Positions 28,591 to 40,559 of a DNA stretch of 64,000 nt are shown here, piece by piece. The position numbers were made by a program, and so were the translations under genes. Origin of the DNA: Agelaius tricolor (taxonomy: Eukaryota; Chordata; Aves; Passeriformes; Icteridae); NCBI GenBank assembly GCA_023055355.1, contig JALJCS010000029.1, forward strand, positions 5,270,001 through 5,334,000. Reading direction: 5' to 3'. The notes under the pieces were generated by a model. That model saw only the letters and a list, made by a program, of their open reading frames with translations, made no database searches and was not told where the DNA came from. How positions within the stretch are numbered: the first letter of the stretch is position 1; every line of letters starts with the position of its first letter.

Positions 28591-29030
28591 ATGCCGTTTC
28601 AAAATGCAATTTCCACTTTTAAAGCATTATTTGAAGATGCATTTGTGAGATGCTGACTTGATTCCCTCTCTCTCCTTTTTTTCCCTCCCCTTTTCCCCCC
28701 CAGGACCTGTCATCCACTTCTGGAGTGCTTAAAATAAAGTGCACAGATACAGGGGAAGCTGAAAGAGTCAAGAAGCCACATAATACAGCAATGTTTTGAG
28801 CAAAGTGTGTTACTCAGATCTTTCTAAAGCACATTTCTGCCTTTATTCTGAAGGCCACAGCACAGCCAACTCTGCCTAATGCAAGTAATGGAACCAATCT
28901 CTCCCTTTGATCATCAAAAAGGGCATTTTTTTCTCTATTTTATTGGGGGTTTTTTCGGTTTTCGTTTTTGTTTTTTTTTTCTTCGCAATCTGTTTGGGGC
29001 AAACATGAAAGAAAACAAGGTTTAATTATG
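28591..29030. other. Unique spacer
   Basis: T-rich at 28950-28985. The interval 28700-28900 is complex sequence. No gene supported. Confidence 0.5.
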
Positions 29031-29035
29031 CTGCA

Positions 29036-32000
29036 ATAAAGGATAATTCTTTTTAATGAGGAATTGTGCTGCTGGGCAGGTGACACAGGAACAGCTGAGG
29101 TGGGACTTTGGTGGTGGAGAAATTTGTGGGCTTAAACTGGGTGGAAAAGCCAAGAGCACTGGGGCTGTCTTAAGAGATTTATAAAATCCACTTCCCACTA
29201 GAATTGAGCTTTTTACTGCAGCCTGAATGGTGGTTGGAAAATCTGAGCTCAGAATTTGTGAATAACCACAGGAATAACCAAAATATAAACCCAGAAATGG
29301 GAGCTGAGATCTGGAGTTGAACGTGCTCATTCCCCAATTTATAACCACTCCTTCTTTTTCTGTATTCATTGTGATGATCAAATAGAATTTAAAGGCTCAG
29401 AAAAGTGGTTTTTTTATGCTACAGGTTGGCCTAAAATTGAATGAGACAATTCTATTAATGAGGAATTGTGCTGCTGGGCAGGTGACACAGGAACAGCTCA
29501 GGTGGGACTTTGGTGGTGGAGAAATTTGTGAGCTGAAACTGGGTGGAAAAGCCAAGCCAAGAGCAATGGGGCTGTCTTAGTGATTTATAAAATCCACTTC
29601 CCACTAGAATTGAGCCTTTAAGTGCAGCCTGAATGGTGGATAGAAAATCTGAGCTCAGAATTTGTGAATAACCACAGGAATAACCAAAATCTAAACCCAG
29701 AAACGGGAGCTGAGATCTGGAGTTGAACGTGCTCATTCCCCAATTTATAACCACTCCTTCTTTTTCTGTATTCATTGTGATGATCAAATAGAATTTAAAG
29801 GCTCAGAAAAGTGGTTTTTTATGCCACAGGTTGGCCTAAAATTGAATGAGACAATTCTGTTAATGAGGAATTGTGCTGCTGGGCAGGTGACACAGGAACA
29901 GCTCAGGTGGGACTTTGGTGATGGAGAAATTTGTGGGCTTAAACTGGGTGGAAAAGCCAAGCCAAGAGCACTGGGGCTGTCTTAGTGATTTATAAAATCC
30001 ACTTCCCAATAAAATTGAGCCTTTAACTGCAGCCTGAATGGTGGTCAGAAAATCTGAGCTCAGAATTTGTGAATAACCACAGGAATAACCAAAATATAAA
30101 CCCAGAAACTGGAGCTGAGATCTGGAGACGAACGTGCTCATTCCCCAATTTATAACCACTCCTTCCCTCTATAGATTCATTGTGATGATCAAATAGAATT
30201 TAAAGGCTCAGAAAAGTGGTTTTTATGCCACAGGTTGGCCTAAAATTGAATGAGACAATTCTGTTAATGAGGGACTGTGCTGCTGGGCAGGTGACACAGG
30301 AACAGCTCAGGTGGGATTTTGGTGATGGAGAAATTTGTGGGCTTAAACTGGGTGGAGAAACCAAGCCAAGAGCACTGGGGCTGTCTTAAGAGATTTATAA
30401 AATCCACTTCCCACTAGAATTGAGCTTTTAACTGCAGCCTGAATGGTGAATAGAAAATCTGAGCTCAGAATTTGTGAATAACCACAGGAATAACCAAAAT
30501 ATAAACCCAGAAACTGGAGCTGAGATCTGAACGCGCTCATCCCCCAATTTATAACCACTCCTTCCCTCTACAGATTCATTGTGATGATCAAACAGAATTT
30601 AAAGGTTCAGGAAAGTGGATTTTTATGCCACAGACTGGCCTAAAATTGAATGAGACAATTCTGTTAATGAGGAATTGTGCTGCTGGGCAGGTGACACAGG
30701 AACAGCTCAGGTGGGACTTGGGTGGTGGAGAAATTTGTGGGCTTAAACTGGGTGGAGAAACCAAGCAAGAGCACTGGGGCTGTCTTAAGAGATTTATAAA
30801 ATCCACTTCCAATAAAATTGAGCCTTTAACTGCAGCCTGAATGGTGGAGAGAAAATCTGAGCTCAGAATTTGTGAATAACCACAGGAATAACCAAAATAT
30901 AAACCCAGAAATGAGAGATCTGGAGATGAACGTGCTCATTCTCCAATTTATAACCACTCCTTCCCTCTATAGATTCATTGTGATGATCAAATAGAATTTA
31001 AAGGCATAGAAAAGTGTTTTTTTATGCCACAGGTTGGCCTAATTTGTGAATAACCACAGGAATAACCAAAATCTAAACCCAGAAACTGGAGCTGAGATTT
31101 GGAGATGAACGTGCTCAATTTATAACCACTCCTTATTCTGTATTCAATTTATAACCACTCCTTCTTTTTCTGTATTCATTGTGATGATCAAATAGAATTT
31201 AAAGGCTTAGAAAAGTGGATTTTTATGTCACAGGTTGGCCTAAAATTGAATGAGACAATTCTATTAATGAGGAACTGTGCTGCTGGGCAGGTGACACAGG
31301 AACAGCTCAGGTGGGACTTGGGTGGTGGAGAAATTTGGGCTTAAACTGGGTGGAGAAACCAAACAAGAGCACTGGGGCTGTCTTAAGTGATTTATAAAAT
31401 CCACTTCCCACTAGAATTGAGCTTTTAAGTGCAGCCTGAATGGTGGAGAGAAAATCTGAGCTCAGAATTTGTGAATAACCACAGGAAAGCTCAAAATATA
31501 AACCCAGAAACTGGAGCTGAATCTGGAGATGAACGTGCTCATTCCCCAATTTATAACCACTCCTTATTCTGTATTCATTGTGATGATCAAATAGAATTTA
31601 AAGGCTCAGAAAAGTGGTTTTTTATGCTACAGGTTGGCCTAAAATTGAATGAGACAATTCTGTTAATGAGGAATTGTGCTGCTGGGCAGGTGACACAGGA
31701 ACAGCTCAGGTGGGACTTTGGTGGTGGAGAAATTTGTGGGCTTAAACTGGGTGGAAAAGCCAAACAAGAGCACTGGGGCTGTCTTAAGAGATTTATAAAA
31801 TCCACTTCCCACTAGAATTGAGCTTTTAACTGCAGCCTGAATGGTGAATAGAAAATCTGAGCTCAGAATTTGTGAATAACCACAGGAATAACCAAAATAT
31901 AAACCCAGAAATGAGAGATCTGGAGATGAACGTGCTCATTCTCCAATTTATAACCACTCCTTCCCTCTATCTATTCATTGTGATGATCAAATAGAATTTA

Positions 32001-32425
32001 AAGGCTCAGAAAAGTGGTTTTTTATGCCACAGGTTGGCCTAAAATTGAATGAGACAATTCTATTAATGAGGAACTGTGCTGCTGGGCAGGTGACACAGGA
32101 ACAGCTCAGGTGGGACTTTGGTGATGGAGAAATTTGTGGGCTTAAACTGGGTGGAAAAGCCAAACAAGAGCACTGGGGCTGTCTTAAGTGATTTATAAAA
32201 TCCACTTCCCACTAGAATTGAGCCTTTAACTGCAGCCTGAATGGTGAATAGAAAATCTGAGCTCAGAATTTGTGAATAACCACAGGAATAACCAAAATAT
32301 AAACCCAGAAATGAGAGATCTGGAGATGAACGTGCTCATTCTCCAATTTATAACCACTCCTTCCCTCTATAGATTCATTGTGATGATTAAATAGAATTTA
32401 AAGGCTTAGAAAAGTGGTTTTTATG
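29036..32425. repeat. 400-bp satellite, eight near-complete monomers plus one deleted
   Basis: GAATTGTGCTGCTGGGCAGG (or GA(A)CTGTGC variants) recurs at about 29061, 29463, 29868, 30273, 30672, 31272, 31671 and 32071, with spacings of 402, 405, 405, 399, 600, 399 and 400. The 600 gap holds an internally deleted monomer of about 200 bp (31020-31250). Frames on - repeat in every monomer but are broken differently, so I do not regard them as genes. Confidence 0.97.
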
Positions 32426-33995
32426 GCATAACTTGGATGTTTTCTGTGTGTTTGACACAGAGCTGGGTTTGGGAGGAGGTGTGGGGTCAGCCTGGATGCT
32501 CCCAACAGCTCCCTCTGACCTTGGAGTGCAGATTTTTATTTTTGAGGCTTCAGAATGAAACGTTTTAAAGCTGGAAAGTTAAAAAAAAATGGATTAAAAA
32601 GGGCTCAAAGTATTGGGGATTTCATTTTCACAAAAAAACCATTCAGGTTTTTGTGCTCTGGTGGCTGAGGTTTGTCCTTATGGGGTGACAGGGAATTTCC
32701 TTCCCAGCCTTTTATCCAACTTTAATGGCAAAGCAAAAATGAGGAGAAAAATCTGATTTTCAAACAGACCCAGACCCACTCAATACTTCAGGCTCAAAGA
32801 TGTTACCTGCATTCATTAACTGGGGGATTTTGGGGCAGTTTTAGGGATTTTTTGGTTTTTTTTCTGCTGGGTTTCAGAGAAGTGAACTCCTCTGTTACTC
32901 CAGATTGGGGTTATTTATTTATTCCAGGGGTTTCTCTGAGTGGGAAAGGCTCAAGAGGTTTTCCATGGAGCAGCAGAGTAAAAATGAGGAGAAAAATCTG
33001 ATTTTCAAACAGACCCAGACCCACTCAATACTTCCGGCTCAAATTGTTACCTGCATTCATTAACTGGAGGATTTTTGGGGTTTTTTTTTTAGGGATTTTT
33101 TGGGGTTTTTTTTAGGGATTTTTTTGGGGTTTTTTTAGGGATTTTTTTGGGTTTTTTTTCTGGTGGGTTTCAGAGAAGTGAACTCCTCTGTTACTCCAGA
33201 CTGGGGTTATTTCTTTATTCCAGGGGTTTCTTTGAGTGGGAAAGGCTCCAGAGGTTTTCCATGGAGCAGCAGAGTAAAAATGAGGAGAAAAATCCGATTT
33301 TCAAACAGACCCAGACCCACTCAATACTTCAGGCTCAAAAATGTTACCTGCATTAATTTACTGGGGCATTTTTTGGGGTTTTTTTAGGGATTTTTTGGGG
33401 GGTTTTTTAAGGGATTTTTTGGGGTTTTTTTAGGGATTTTGGGGGGTTTTTTAAGGGATTTTTGGGGGTTTTTTAGGGATTTTTGGGGGGTTTTTTAAGG
33501 ATTTTTTTGGGTTTTTTTTAGGGATTTTTTGGGGTTTTTTTCTGGTGGGTTTTATAGAATTGAATTCCTCTGTTACTCCAGATTGGGGTTATTTTTCTAT
33601 TCCAGGGGTTTCTCTGAGTGGAAAAGGCTCCAGAGGCTTTCCATGGAGCAGCAGAGTAAAAATGAGGAGAAAAATCTGATTTTCAAACAGACCCAGACCC
33701 ACTCAATACTTCAGACTCAAATTGTTACCTGCATTCATTAACTGGGGGATTTTTTGGGTTTTTTTAGGGATTTTTTGGGGTTTTTTTTAGGGATTTTGGG
33801 GGGTTTTTTTAGGGATTTTTTGGGGTTTTTTTTAGGGATTTTTTTGGGTTTTTTTAGGGATTTTTTTGGGTTTTTTTTTCTGGTGGGTTTCAGAGAAGTG
33901 AACTCCTCTGTTACTCCAGATTGGGGTTATTTATTTATTCCAGGGGTTTCTCTGAGTGGAAAAGGCTCCAGAGGTTTTCCATGGAGCAGCAGAGC
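32426..33995. repeat. Long tandem repeat with G/T-rich inserts, about four copies
   Basis: Each unit has CAAACAGACCCAGACCCACT, TGTTACCTGCATT, a variable stretch of GGGATTTTTTGGGGTTTTTT, then CTCCTCTGTTACTCCAGA and TTTTCCATGGAGCAGCAGAG. The G/T-rich insert expands from one or two units (32820-32860) to about eight (33372-33540), so a small repeat is nested in a large one. The first 350 bp (32426-32750) are unique. Confidence 0.93.
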
Positions 33996-34498
33996 GTGGC
34001 AAACGATCAGAGGGAAGCCACAGAGAACAGGAGGCAAACAATGGGGATAAAATCAAGGTTGGGTGGAGAAGAAAGGGAAAGGGAGGATTATCCCAGCCCA
34101 GAGGTTAAAGGCGAGGATGGACACGGCTCCGACACCACAAAATTGGGGAAACGAGGGAGGTCCTGGGCCGTTGGTGCCAAAAGGGGAATCAAAAGGGGCA
34201 GATGTGCAGGTGATTGCTCCACAGCTGGGGTGAGAGCAAAGAGGCAGCACCCAAGGGCTGAAGGCAGCACCCAAGGGCGAGCACAGCAGCAGGAATGGAT
34301 TTTCCCAGGGCAGGGGATTGGCCCAGAGGCCAAAGTCCAGATGGGCCTGGGTGAAATGATCACCCCTGCCCCGAGGGAGGCAGCAGAGCCCAAGGGCTGG
34401 GCCAGGGCAATGGAGAGGGAACCAAAGGAACAGGAGAAGGATTGAAAACAGCACCCAGGGAAAGTCCTGAGCCTCCCCCCTGGCTTCTGATTGTTTCT
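33996..34498. other. Unique purine-rich stretch
   Basis: About 500 bp of GC-moderate sequence open on both strands. I recognise no protein in it. Confidence 0.5.
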
Positions 34499-34500
34499 GA

Positions 34501-34606
34501 AGAGAAAGGAAATGAGAGAGAGAGAGAAAGAGGGAAAGAGAAGAGAAGAGAAGAAAAGAGAGAAAGAAAGAGAGAGAAAGAAAGAAAGAGAGAAAGAGAG
34601 AAAGAG

Positions 34607-34669
<63 letters not shown>

Positions 34670-34822
34670 GAAAGAAAAGGAGAGGGAAGAAAAAGGAAAG
34701 GAAGGAAAGGAAAGGAGGAAGGGAGGGAGGGAGGGAGGGAGGGAGGAAGGAAGGGGAAGAAAAAAGAAAAGAAAAGAAAAGAAAAGAAAAGAAAAGAAAA
34801 GAAAAGAAAAGAAAAGAAAAGA
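34501..34822. repeat. Polypurine array: (GAGA), (GAAA)n, (GGAA), (GAAAA)n
   Basis: About 320 bp with only A and G on +. The core is GAAA repeats (34605-34668), then GGAAG and GGGAG blocks and GAAAA repeats (34762-34820). Confidence 0.97.
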
Positions 34823-35940
34823 TTTGTCTTGCTGGGTTTTGGAAGTGTCCAGCTGGCCCTGCTGAAGCTGACAGCAGCTTTTGGGGAATGAAGAAGGTCT
34901 CAATGAATGAGTGTCACTTTTAAGGGCAGTGTTTGGAGCAGACCTGTCAGTGTTACTGCTTTTATTCTCTGCCTTGAGGAAATGCTCAGGGTTCTCAGAT
35001 AATGAGGCAAATTTTCAGTGGAGAGATAAAATTGTGGATTTGAGAATGAAACTGCTGAGCCCACCCATGGACAGCTGAGTCTGAGCTGTGTAAGGAAGCT
35101 GGAGTCTTTTTACACTTTCAGTTTTTATCCCTTTTATCCCCAAAATTCTTGCAGCTCTGGGTGGGATAGAAACCTCCAAAGGTTTCTGTCTCAGAACCTC
35201 CTGCCATCAGCAGCACTCCCATGCCCCTGTGCTTTTCCCCTGGCACTTTAGCCTGGAGTTATTGTGCTTTTCTGGGGAGCTTCAGGGATTTTCTCAGAAT
35301 TACACAGAGCTGGCTTTTAACCTGAGTGTTTATTGTCTGAGGATCAATCACCGGGCTGATTTCCCCTCTAGCTCCCATTCTGGCTTTTCTTCCTCTCAGC
35401 ACAGATGCAGGGCAGTGCCAGGCTGGGCCATGACAGGTTTGAGGCAGCAGGAGCCAAGGGATGAATTAGGAGCCTTGGAAAACTTGGATGGAGTTTTCCA
35501 CCAACCCTGGTTAGGAGGCAAACTCCTCTTTGAAGCTTCATTTCCCCTCTCTCAGCCCTGGGACTCCCCTGAGCTCTCCTGCAGGGCACAGCAGAGGCTT
35601 TCCAGCAGAAATATTCCCAATATCCCAGGCTGGAAGGGACCCACGAGGAGTTCAGCTCCTGTTCCTCTCTGGCAATGCTGAAATGGCAGAAAATTCCCAG
35701 TGCAGCCCCAGCCTGGTGCTCCAGGGGTTCCCACTTTGTCTCAGCTGAGCTGGATTGGTAAAATCCCTCAGCACCAACATCCTGGATTGCCACAGGGCAC
35801 CAGCTGAGCCTGAGCTGGTGCAGAAAAGGCAAATTTGGGGATGGGGAGAGGGGCTGGGGCGAGTCTGGGCTGTTTCTGCCTCTCCCCAGCAGCAGAGGCA
35901 CCGGGGAATGGACGAGGCTGAGCCTGAAGCATCAAGCAAG
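34823..35940. other. Unique intergenic stretch with a CR1-like fragment
   Basis: No gene recognised. AGGCTGGAAGGGACCCACGA at about 35626-35650 resembles the 3' motif of CR1 elements. A frame across 35368-35901 on - has no recognisable similarity. Confidence 0.45.
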
Positions 35941-35943
35941 GAG

Positions 35944-37038
35944 CATTCTCCATTCTCCATTCTCCCTTCTCCCTTCTCCCTTCTCCCTTCTCCCTTCTCC
36001 ATTCTCCATTCTCCCTTCTCCCTTCTCCATTCTCCCTTCTCCATTCTCCCTTCTCCATTCCCCCTTCTCCCTTCTCCCTTCTCCATTCTCCCTTCTCCAT
36101 TCTCCATTCCCCCTTCTCCCTTCTCCATTCTCCCTTCTCCATTCTCCCTTCTCCCTTCTCCATTCTCCCTTCTCCATTCTCCATTCTCCCTTCTCCCTTC
36201 TCCATTCTCCCTTCTCCATTCTCCCTTCTCCATTCTCCATTCTCCCTTCTCCATTCTCCCTTCTCCCTTCTCCATTTCCCCTTCTCCATTTCCCCTTCTC
36301 CCTTCTCCATTCTCCCTTCCCCCTTCTCCATTCTCCCTTCTCCCTTCTCCATTTTCCCTTCTCCCTTCTCCATTCCCCCTTCTCTATTCTCCCTTCTCCC
36401 TTCTCCATTCTCCCTTCTCCCTTCTCCATTCTCCCTTCTCCATTCTCCCTTCTCTATTCTCCCTTCTCTATTCTCCCTTCTCTATTCTCCCTTCTCCATT
36501 CTCCCTTCTCCCTTCTCCATTCTCCCTTCTCCATTCTCCATTCCCCCTTCTCTCTTCTCCATTCTCCCTTCTCCATTCCCCCTTCTCCATTCTCCATTCT
36601 CCCTTCTCCATTCTCCCTTCTCCATTCTCCCTTCCCCCTTCTCCATTCCCCCTTCTCCATTCTCCATTCTCCATTCTCCCTTCTCCCTTCTCCATTCCCC
36701 CTTCTCTCTTCTCCATTCTCCCTTCTCCATTCTCCCTTCTCCCTTCTCCATTCCCCCTTCTCCATTCTCCATTCTCCATTCCCCCTTCTCCATTCCCCCT
36801 TCTCCATTCTCCATTCTCCATTCTCCATTCTCCCTTCTCCCTTCTCCCTTCTCCCTTCTCCATCCCCCCTTCTCCATTCTCCATTCTCCATTCCCCATTC
36901 TCCCTTCTCCCTTCTCCCTTCTCCATTTCCATTCTCCATTCTCCCTTCTCCATTCCCCCTTCTCCATTCTCCCTTCTCCCTTCTCCATTCTCCATTTTCC
37001 ATTCTCCCTTCTCCATTCTCCATTCTCCCTTCTCCATT
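35944..37038. repeat. 1.1-kb CCATTCTCCCTTCT array
   Basis: Irregular strings of CCATTCT, CCCTTCT and CCATTCC heptamers, about 155 units. Adenine is the only purine on +. Heptamer phase gives long open frames (480 codons on +; 170-210 on -, rich in Glu, Gly, Lys and Arg) without biological support. Confidence 0.97.
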
Positions 37039-37570
37039 AAGCCAAGCTTTGTGCTCAAAAGCTCTCTCGGTGTTCCGTGTGTGGCTACTCAGCCCGGGCT
37101 CTTCAGCCCTCTCTGCTGCAGCCTGGCTCCCATTTGGAGCCTATCAAGGCTGGCTGGTTTTAATTTAACCCTTCCTTTTGGAGTGGATTGGTCTTGAAAG
37201 GCATGAAAAGGCCGGGCTCCCGAGCTGCCTTACCTCTTCAAGGTAAGTGCCTGTATTTTTAAACCACACCAAATTTATCCCTAATGCAGCGCGCTGAAAT
37301 GAAGCTGCCAGCGTCAATGCAGCCAGGCTGACCTTTGAAATGACCCCCGAGGTTTTAAGTCAAATACATTTCTGTTCTCCTGGGTGAAATTCTGCCTGTG
37401 ATGTCTTCAAATGATCTTAAGTGTGTGAGTGATGATGGGTGGTGTTTATCTAAGCAAAGCACCTGTGTTATTAAATCAGGAACTGCAATGCATCACTTCC
37501 AGCAAGTTTATAAACCTCTCGGAGCCTGTAAAAATCAGTTTTATGTCATTGAAGGAGCAAGAGACAAGCC
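37039..37570. promoter_or_regulatory. Candidate conserved non-coding element upstream of BSX
   Basis: A 530-bp island of complex sequence between two large arrays. It contains GCTTTTAATTTAACCC-like AT cores, TGACCTTTGA near 37330 (nuclear-receptor half-site type) and GATCTTAAGTGTGTGAGTG. It lacks a plausible coding frame. Its role in BSX regulation is inferred from position. Confidence 0.35.
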
Positions 37571-37757
37571 CCACAGCAGCGTGGGATAAAAATCAGGAGG
37601 TCTGAGTTGTTTGGGGTGCCAGGTTGGGATTTACAGAGTCCCCTGAGGGGTTTAGGGGGGATGGAGAAAGGGATAATTCTGGTCCTCCCCTCTGGTTCCT
37701 CCCAAATGGGGAGGGAAACACCCAGAGAGTGAAACAGCTCAGGCTGCAGCTTCTCCC

Positions 37758-38115
37758 TGCCTGATCCTGATCCTGATCCTGGTCCTGATCCTGGTCCTGA
37801 CCCTGATCCCAATCCTGATCCTGGTCCTGATCCTCATCCCAATCCTGATCCTGGTCCTGACCCTGATCCCAATCCTGATCCTGATCCTGGTCCCAATCCC
37901 AATCCCAATCCTGATCCTAATCCTGATCCTGGTCCTGACCCTGATCCCGATCCCAATCCCAATCCTGATCCTGACCCTGATCCCAATCCTGATCCCAGTC
38001 CTGATTCTGATCCCAGTCCTGATCCCGATCCTGAGCCTTGTCCTGCTCCTGGTCTGATCCCAATCCTGGCCCTGGTCCTGCTCCTGATCCTGCCCCCAAT
38101 CCTGATCCTCATCTT
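37758..38115. repeat. (GATCCT/GGTCCT/GATCCC) hexanucleotide array
   Basis: About 60 hexamers, mainly CCTGAT, CCTGGT and CCCAAT, running into the CTTCTC array. Confidence 0.95.
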
Positions 38116-38265
38116 GCCCCCAATCCTTCTCCTTCTCCTTCTCCTTCTCCTTCTCCTTCTCCTTCTCCTTCTCCTTCTCCTTCTCCTTCTCCTTCTCCTT
38201 CTCCTTCTCCTTCTCCTTCTCCTTCTCCTTCTCCTTCTCCTTCTCCTCCTCCTCCTCCTGCTCCC
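38116..38265. repeat. (CTTCTC)n hexanucleotide array
   Basis: About 22 perfect CTTCTC units, then CCT triplets. Pure polypyrimidine on +. Confidence 0.97.
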
Positions 38266-39180
38266 TCTGTTTTCCCTCCCGATGTGTCCCAGCCCTGCAG
38301 GCTGGGGCAGTTCCTGCCCCCCCACGTTCTGTTCTCCCAGAGTTTGGCAGCAGATGGGATGGGGTGTGTAGGGAGAGCCTCTCTTTGTGTCCATCTGTCT
38401 GTCCAGCCTGGCAAAGGGCTCATCCAGGATCCAGGGGCTGCTCCTGGGCGTGGTTGGGGGTCCCTGGATGGAATCCACTCTGCTGGGATAAATGGGGAAA
38501 AATAGGGAAAAACTTCAGGGGCAAAGAGGACCGGGCATGCCTGGCACCCCATTTCTGTCACAAAGAGCTGTGAAATGTTACATTTAAAAACAATCCCTGG
38601 ATGTGAGCGCTGCAGGGGAGATCTCCCTGCCTGGGGCTGCCATCCTGCCCCCAAACCCCACAGATGCGCTTTGTCCCCTCTGCTTCTTGCCCCAAAACAG
38701 CAGCAGGGAGAGGCTCTCATGCCCGGAGCGCCACTGCCCAATTTGGGGACGAGATTTGCTGCAAATGAGCACCAAGACTCAGCGCCTTTCCTGCTCTGCC
38801 TCATTCACCTGCGTCCCAACAAAAAAAAAGAGAAACTCCGAAATTCAGCCCTGTCCATGCTGCTCTTGGAGCTGTGACCCGACCTGGCTGCGGTGGCTCA
38901 GCTCCAAACGCTCAGCTCTGCTTTAAATACCCGAATTTCCCCCCCTCAGGAGGTGGGTGAAGGCCCGGCCCCCCGGCAGAGCAATCCCAGCTGATGAAAT
39001 GGCTCCTCAAGCAGCTTAGGCGCTCCTCATTAGCAGGGGGGCATTAGCCCCGTTTCACCGCCCCGAGTCCATCCACTCGATTGCTCCAGCACACAAAGTT
39101 GGATTTAAAAATCCTTCAGCCAAAAAGTCCTAATGGTCATTTCAGGAGGGGCCACTGCAACAGAATTGTCGCATTTATCT
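38266..39180. other. Unique GC-moderate stretch
   Basis: No exon recognised on either strand. Composition rises toward the BSX CpG domain. Confidence 0.5.
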
Positions 39181-39372
39181 GTTTATTTTTTATCTATTTA
39201 TCTATTTATTTATTCGTCCGTTTATTTATTTATTTCTCTTTTTTTTTTTCCTGGGGAAAAAGAGGGAGAGGAGAGGAGAGGAGAGGAGAGGAGAGGAGAG
39301 GAGAGGAGAGGAGAGGAGAGGAGAGGAGAGGAGAGGAGAGGAGAGGAGAGGAGAGGAGAGGAGAGGAGAAGG
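39178..39372. repeat. (TTTA)n microsatellite and (GAGAG)n polypurine array
   Basis: TATTTATC/TTTATTTA units at 39178-39240, a T-run, then about 21 GAGAG pentamers (39267-39369). A GGGGAAAAAGAGGGAGAGGAG flank occurs on both sides (39253 and 39415), so the array splits a short duplication. Confidence 0.93.
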
Positions 39373-39659
39373 AGTTTTGTTTTGGTTTTGGATTTTTCTT
39401 CAATTATTTTTCTTGGGGAAAAAGAGGGAGAGGAGTTGAGTTTTCCCCCCAGTCCTGAGGGACTCCTCCTGCTTTCCTGCACCAGGGTAGCTGATCCATA
39501 CCCTGCAGGAAAGGATCTGTGTATAAATACATATCTATATATATTTCTAAATATAAAAAACCCCAAATAAGACCATAATACGCGACATAAATCCAAACAT
39601 AACGCATAAAACCAAGGCAGAACCGCGGATATATTCGATGTACACAAACACACGCTGCT

Positions 39660-39910
39660 GGGGCGGGTGAGCGCTGCCTGCGGCGGGCACCCAGCACCCA
39701 ACCAAGCGCGGGTGCGGCTCCAGCGGGCACCAAGCGCTGCCGTGGGGTTCCCGGCTGGCACCGGGGGCTCCCGGGCCGCCCCCTCCCCGGTTTTGGCAGC
39801 TGCTGAAGGAGCCCCCGCTGTCCCCCGGCCCGGGGCCGTGCCCGGCGCTGGCAGCGCTGCGCAACTCGCGAGCCCCGCGCTCATTAAAGCCCCGCGCTCG
39901 CCGTTCCTAT
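39660..39910. promoter_or_regulatory. Small CpG-rich block upstream of BSX
   Basis: GC-rich with dense CpG, about 1.4 kb before the BSX start. It has no recognisable exon. It may be a distal part of the BSX CpG domain. Confidence 0.4.
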
Positions 39911-39924
39911 TCTTCCCCAGCTTT

Positions 39925-40390
39925 TTCCTCATCTATTTACCATTTACCAGCTCATCCATATGGAAGGCATGGCTTGCACTTGCCGCAGAACTGTACTTTT
40001 AGGACTAATTGATTCGGGTAATTAATTTGTTCTACCTGCTGGATCAGATGGAGACGCTGTCCGTGTGCCCAAGGATTAGCACTTGTCTTTCTAACATCTT
40101 TCTTAATTATCTAATAGCATGGGTTGTGCGAATTCTGCCTCTATTAGAACACTTTTACTATTAACGGGAGTGATTGGAATTGTGATGACAACTCGATTTC
40201 AACAAATTAGAGCTTAAAATCAGGAGATGAAGGAGAAGCGCCTTCTTTTAATTTCCCTGAGTTTAACATCAATAATTAGAGCAATTTTCCGAGATGCGAA
40301 CCGAAATTATCTCGGCTATGATGTGGTGTATCACCCTCATTTGAGCAAATTGACTCCGGGGAAATGAATGGTGCAGATTAGAGGGGTGAG
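39925..40390. promoter_or_regulatory. TAAT-rich candidate enhancer upstream of BSX
   Basis: Complex sequence without repeats, only 0.8-1.3 kb upstream of BSX. It has many homeodomain cores: GGACTAATTGATTCGGGTAA, TTAATTATCTAATAGC, AACAAATTAGAGC and AATAATTAGAGC. Such density is typical of developmental-gene enhancers and could allow autoregulation or input from other homeodomain factors. Conservation and function are inferred. Confidence 0.5.
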
Positions 40391-40559
40391 GAAAGGCAAA
40401 AAAAAAAAAAAAAAAAAAAGAAAAAAGACAAACAGAGGAAAGACCCAAAATAATAATAATTAAAAAAAAAGTGTTGGCGCAACAGAGAGCGGGGAAGGGA
40501 TGGGAAGAACAAGGGATGGGAACAAGGGATGGGAACAAAACCGCGGTGGGATGAGAGCT

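Noticed and set aside
29022..32205. Recurring frames of about 70-130 codons on - that look like a small gene family
   Set aside because: They are the same segment of the 400-bp satellite. Each copy is interrupted differently, with frames starting and stopping at different monomer positions, so no shared coding constraint is visible.
34053..34454. Open frames on both strands in unique purine-rich DNA
   Set aside because: Neither strand gives recognisable protein, codon bias or splice context. They extend into the polypurine array.
35755..37197. A 480-codon open frame on + and 170-210-codon frames on -
   Set aside because: They are translations of the CCATTCT/CCCTTCT heptamer array. The array lacks stop codons by composition, and no promoter, splice site or unique coding flank supports a gene.
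37834..38478. An arginine-run frame on - resembling a basic low-complexity protein
   Set aside because: It is the (CTTCTC)n microsatellite read on the other strand.
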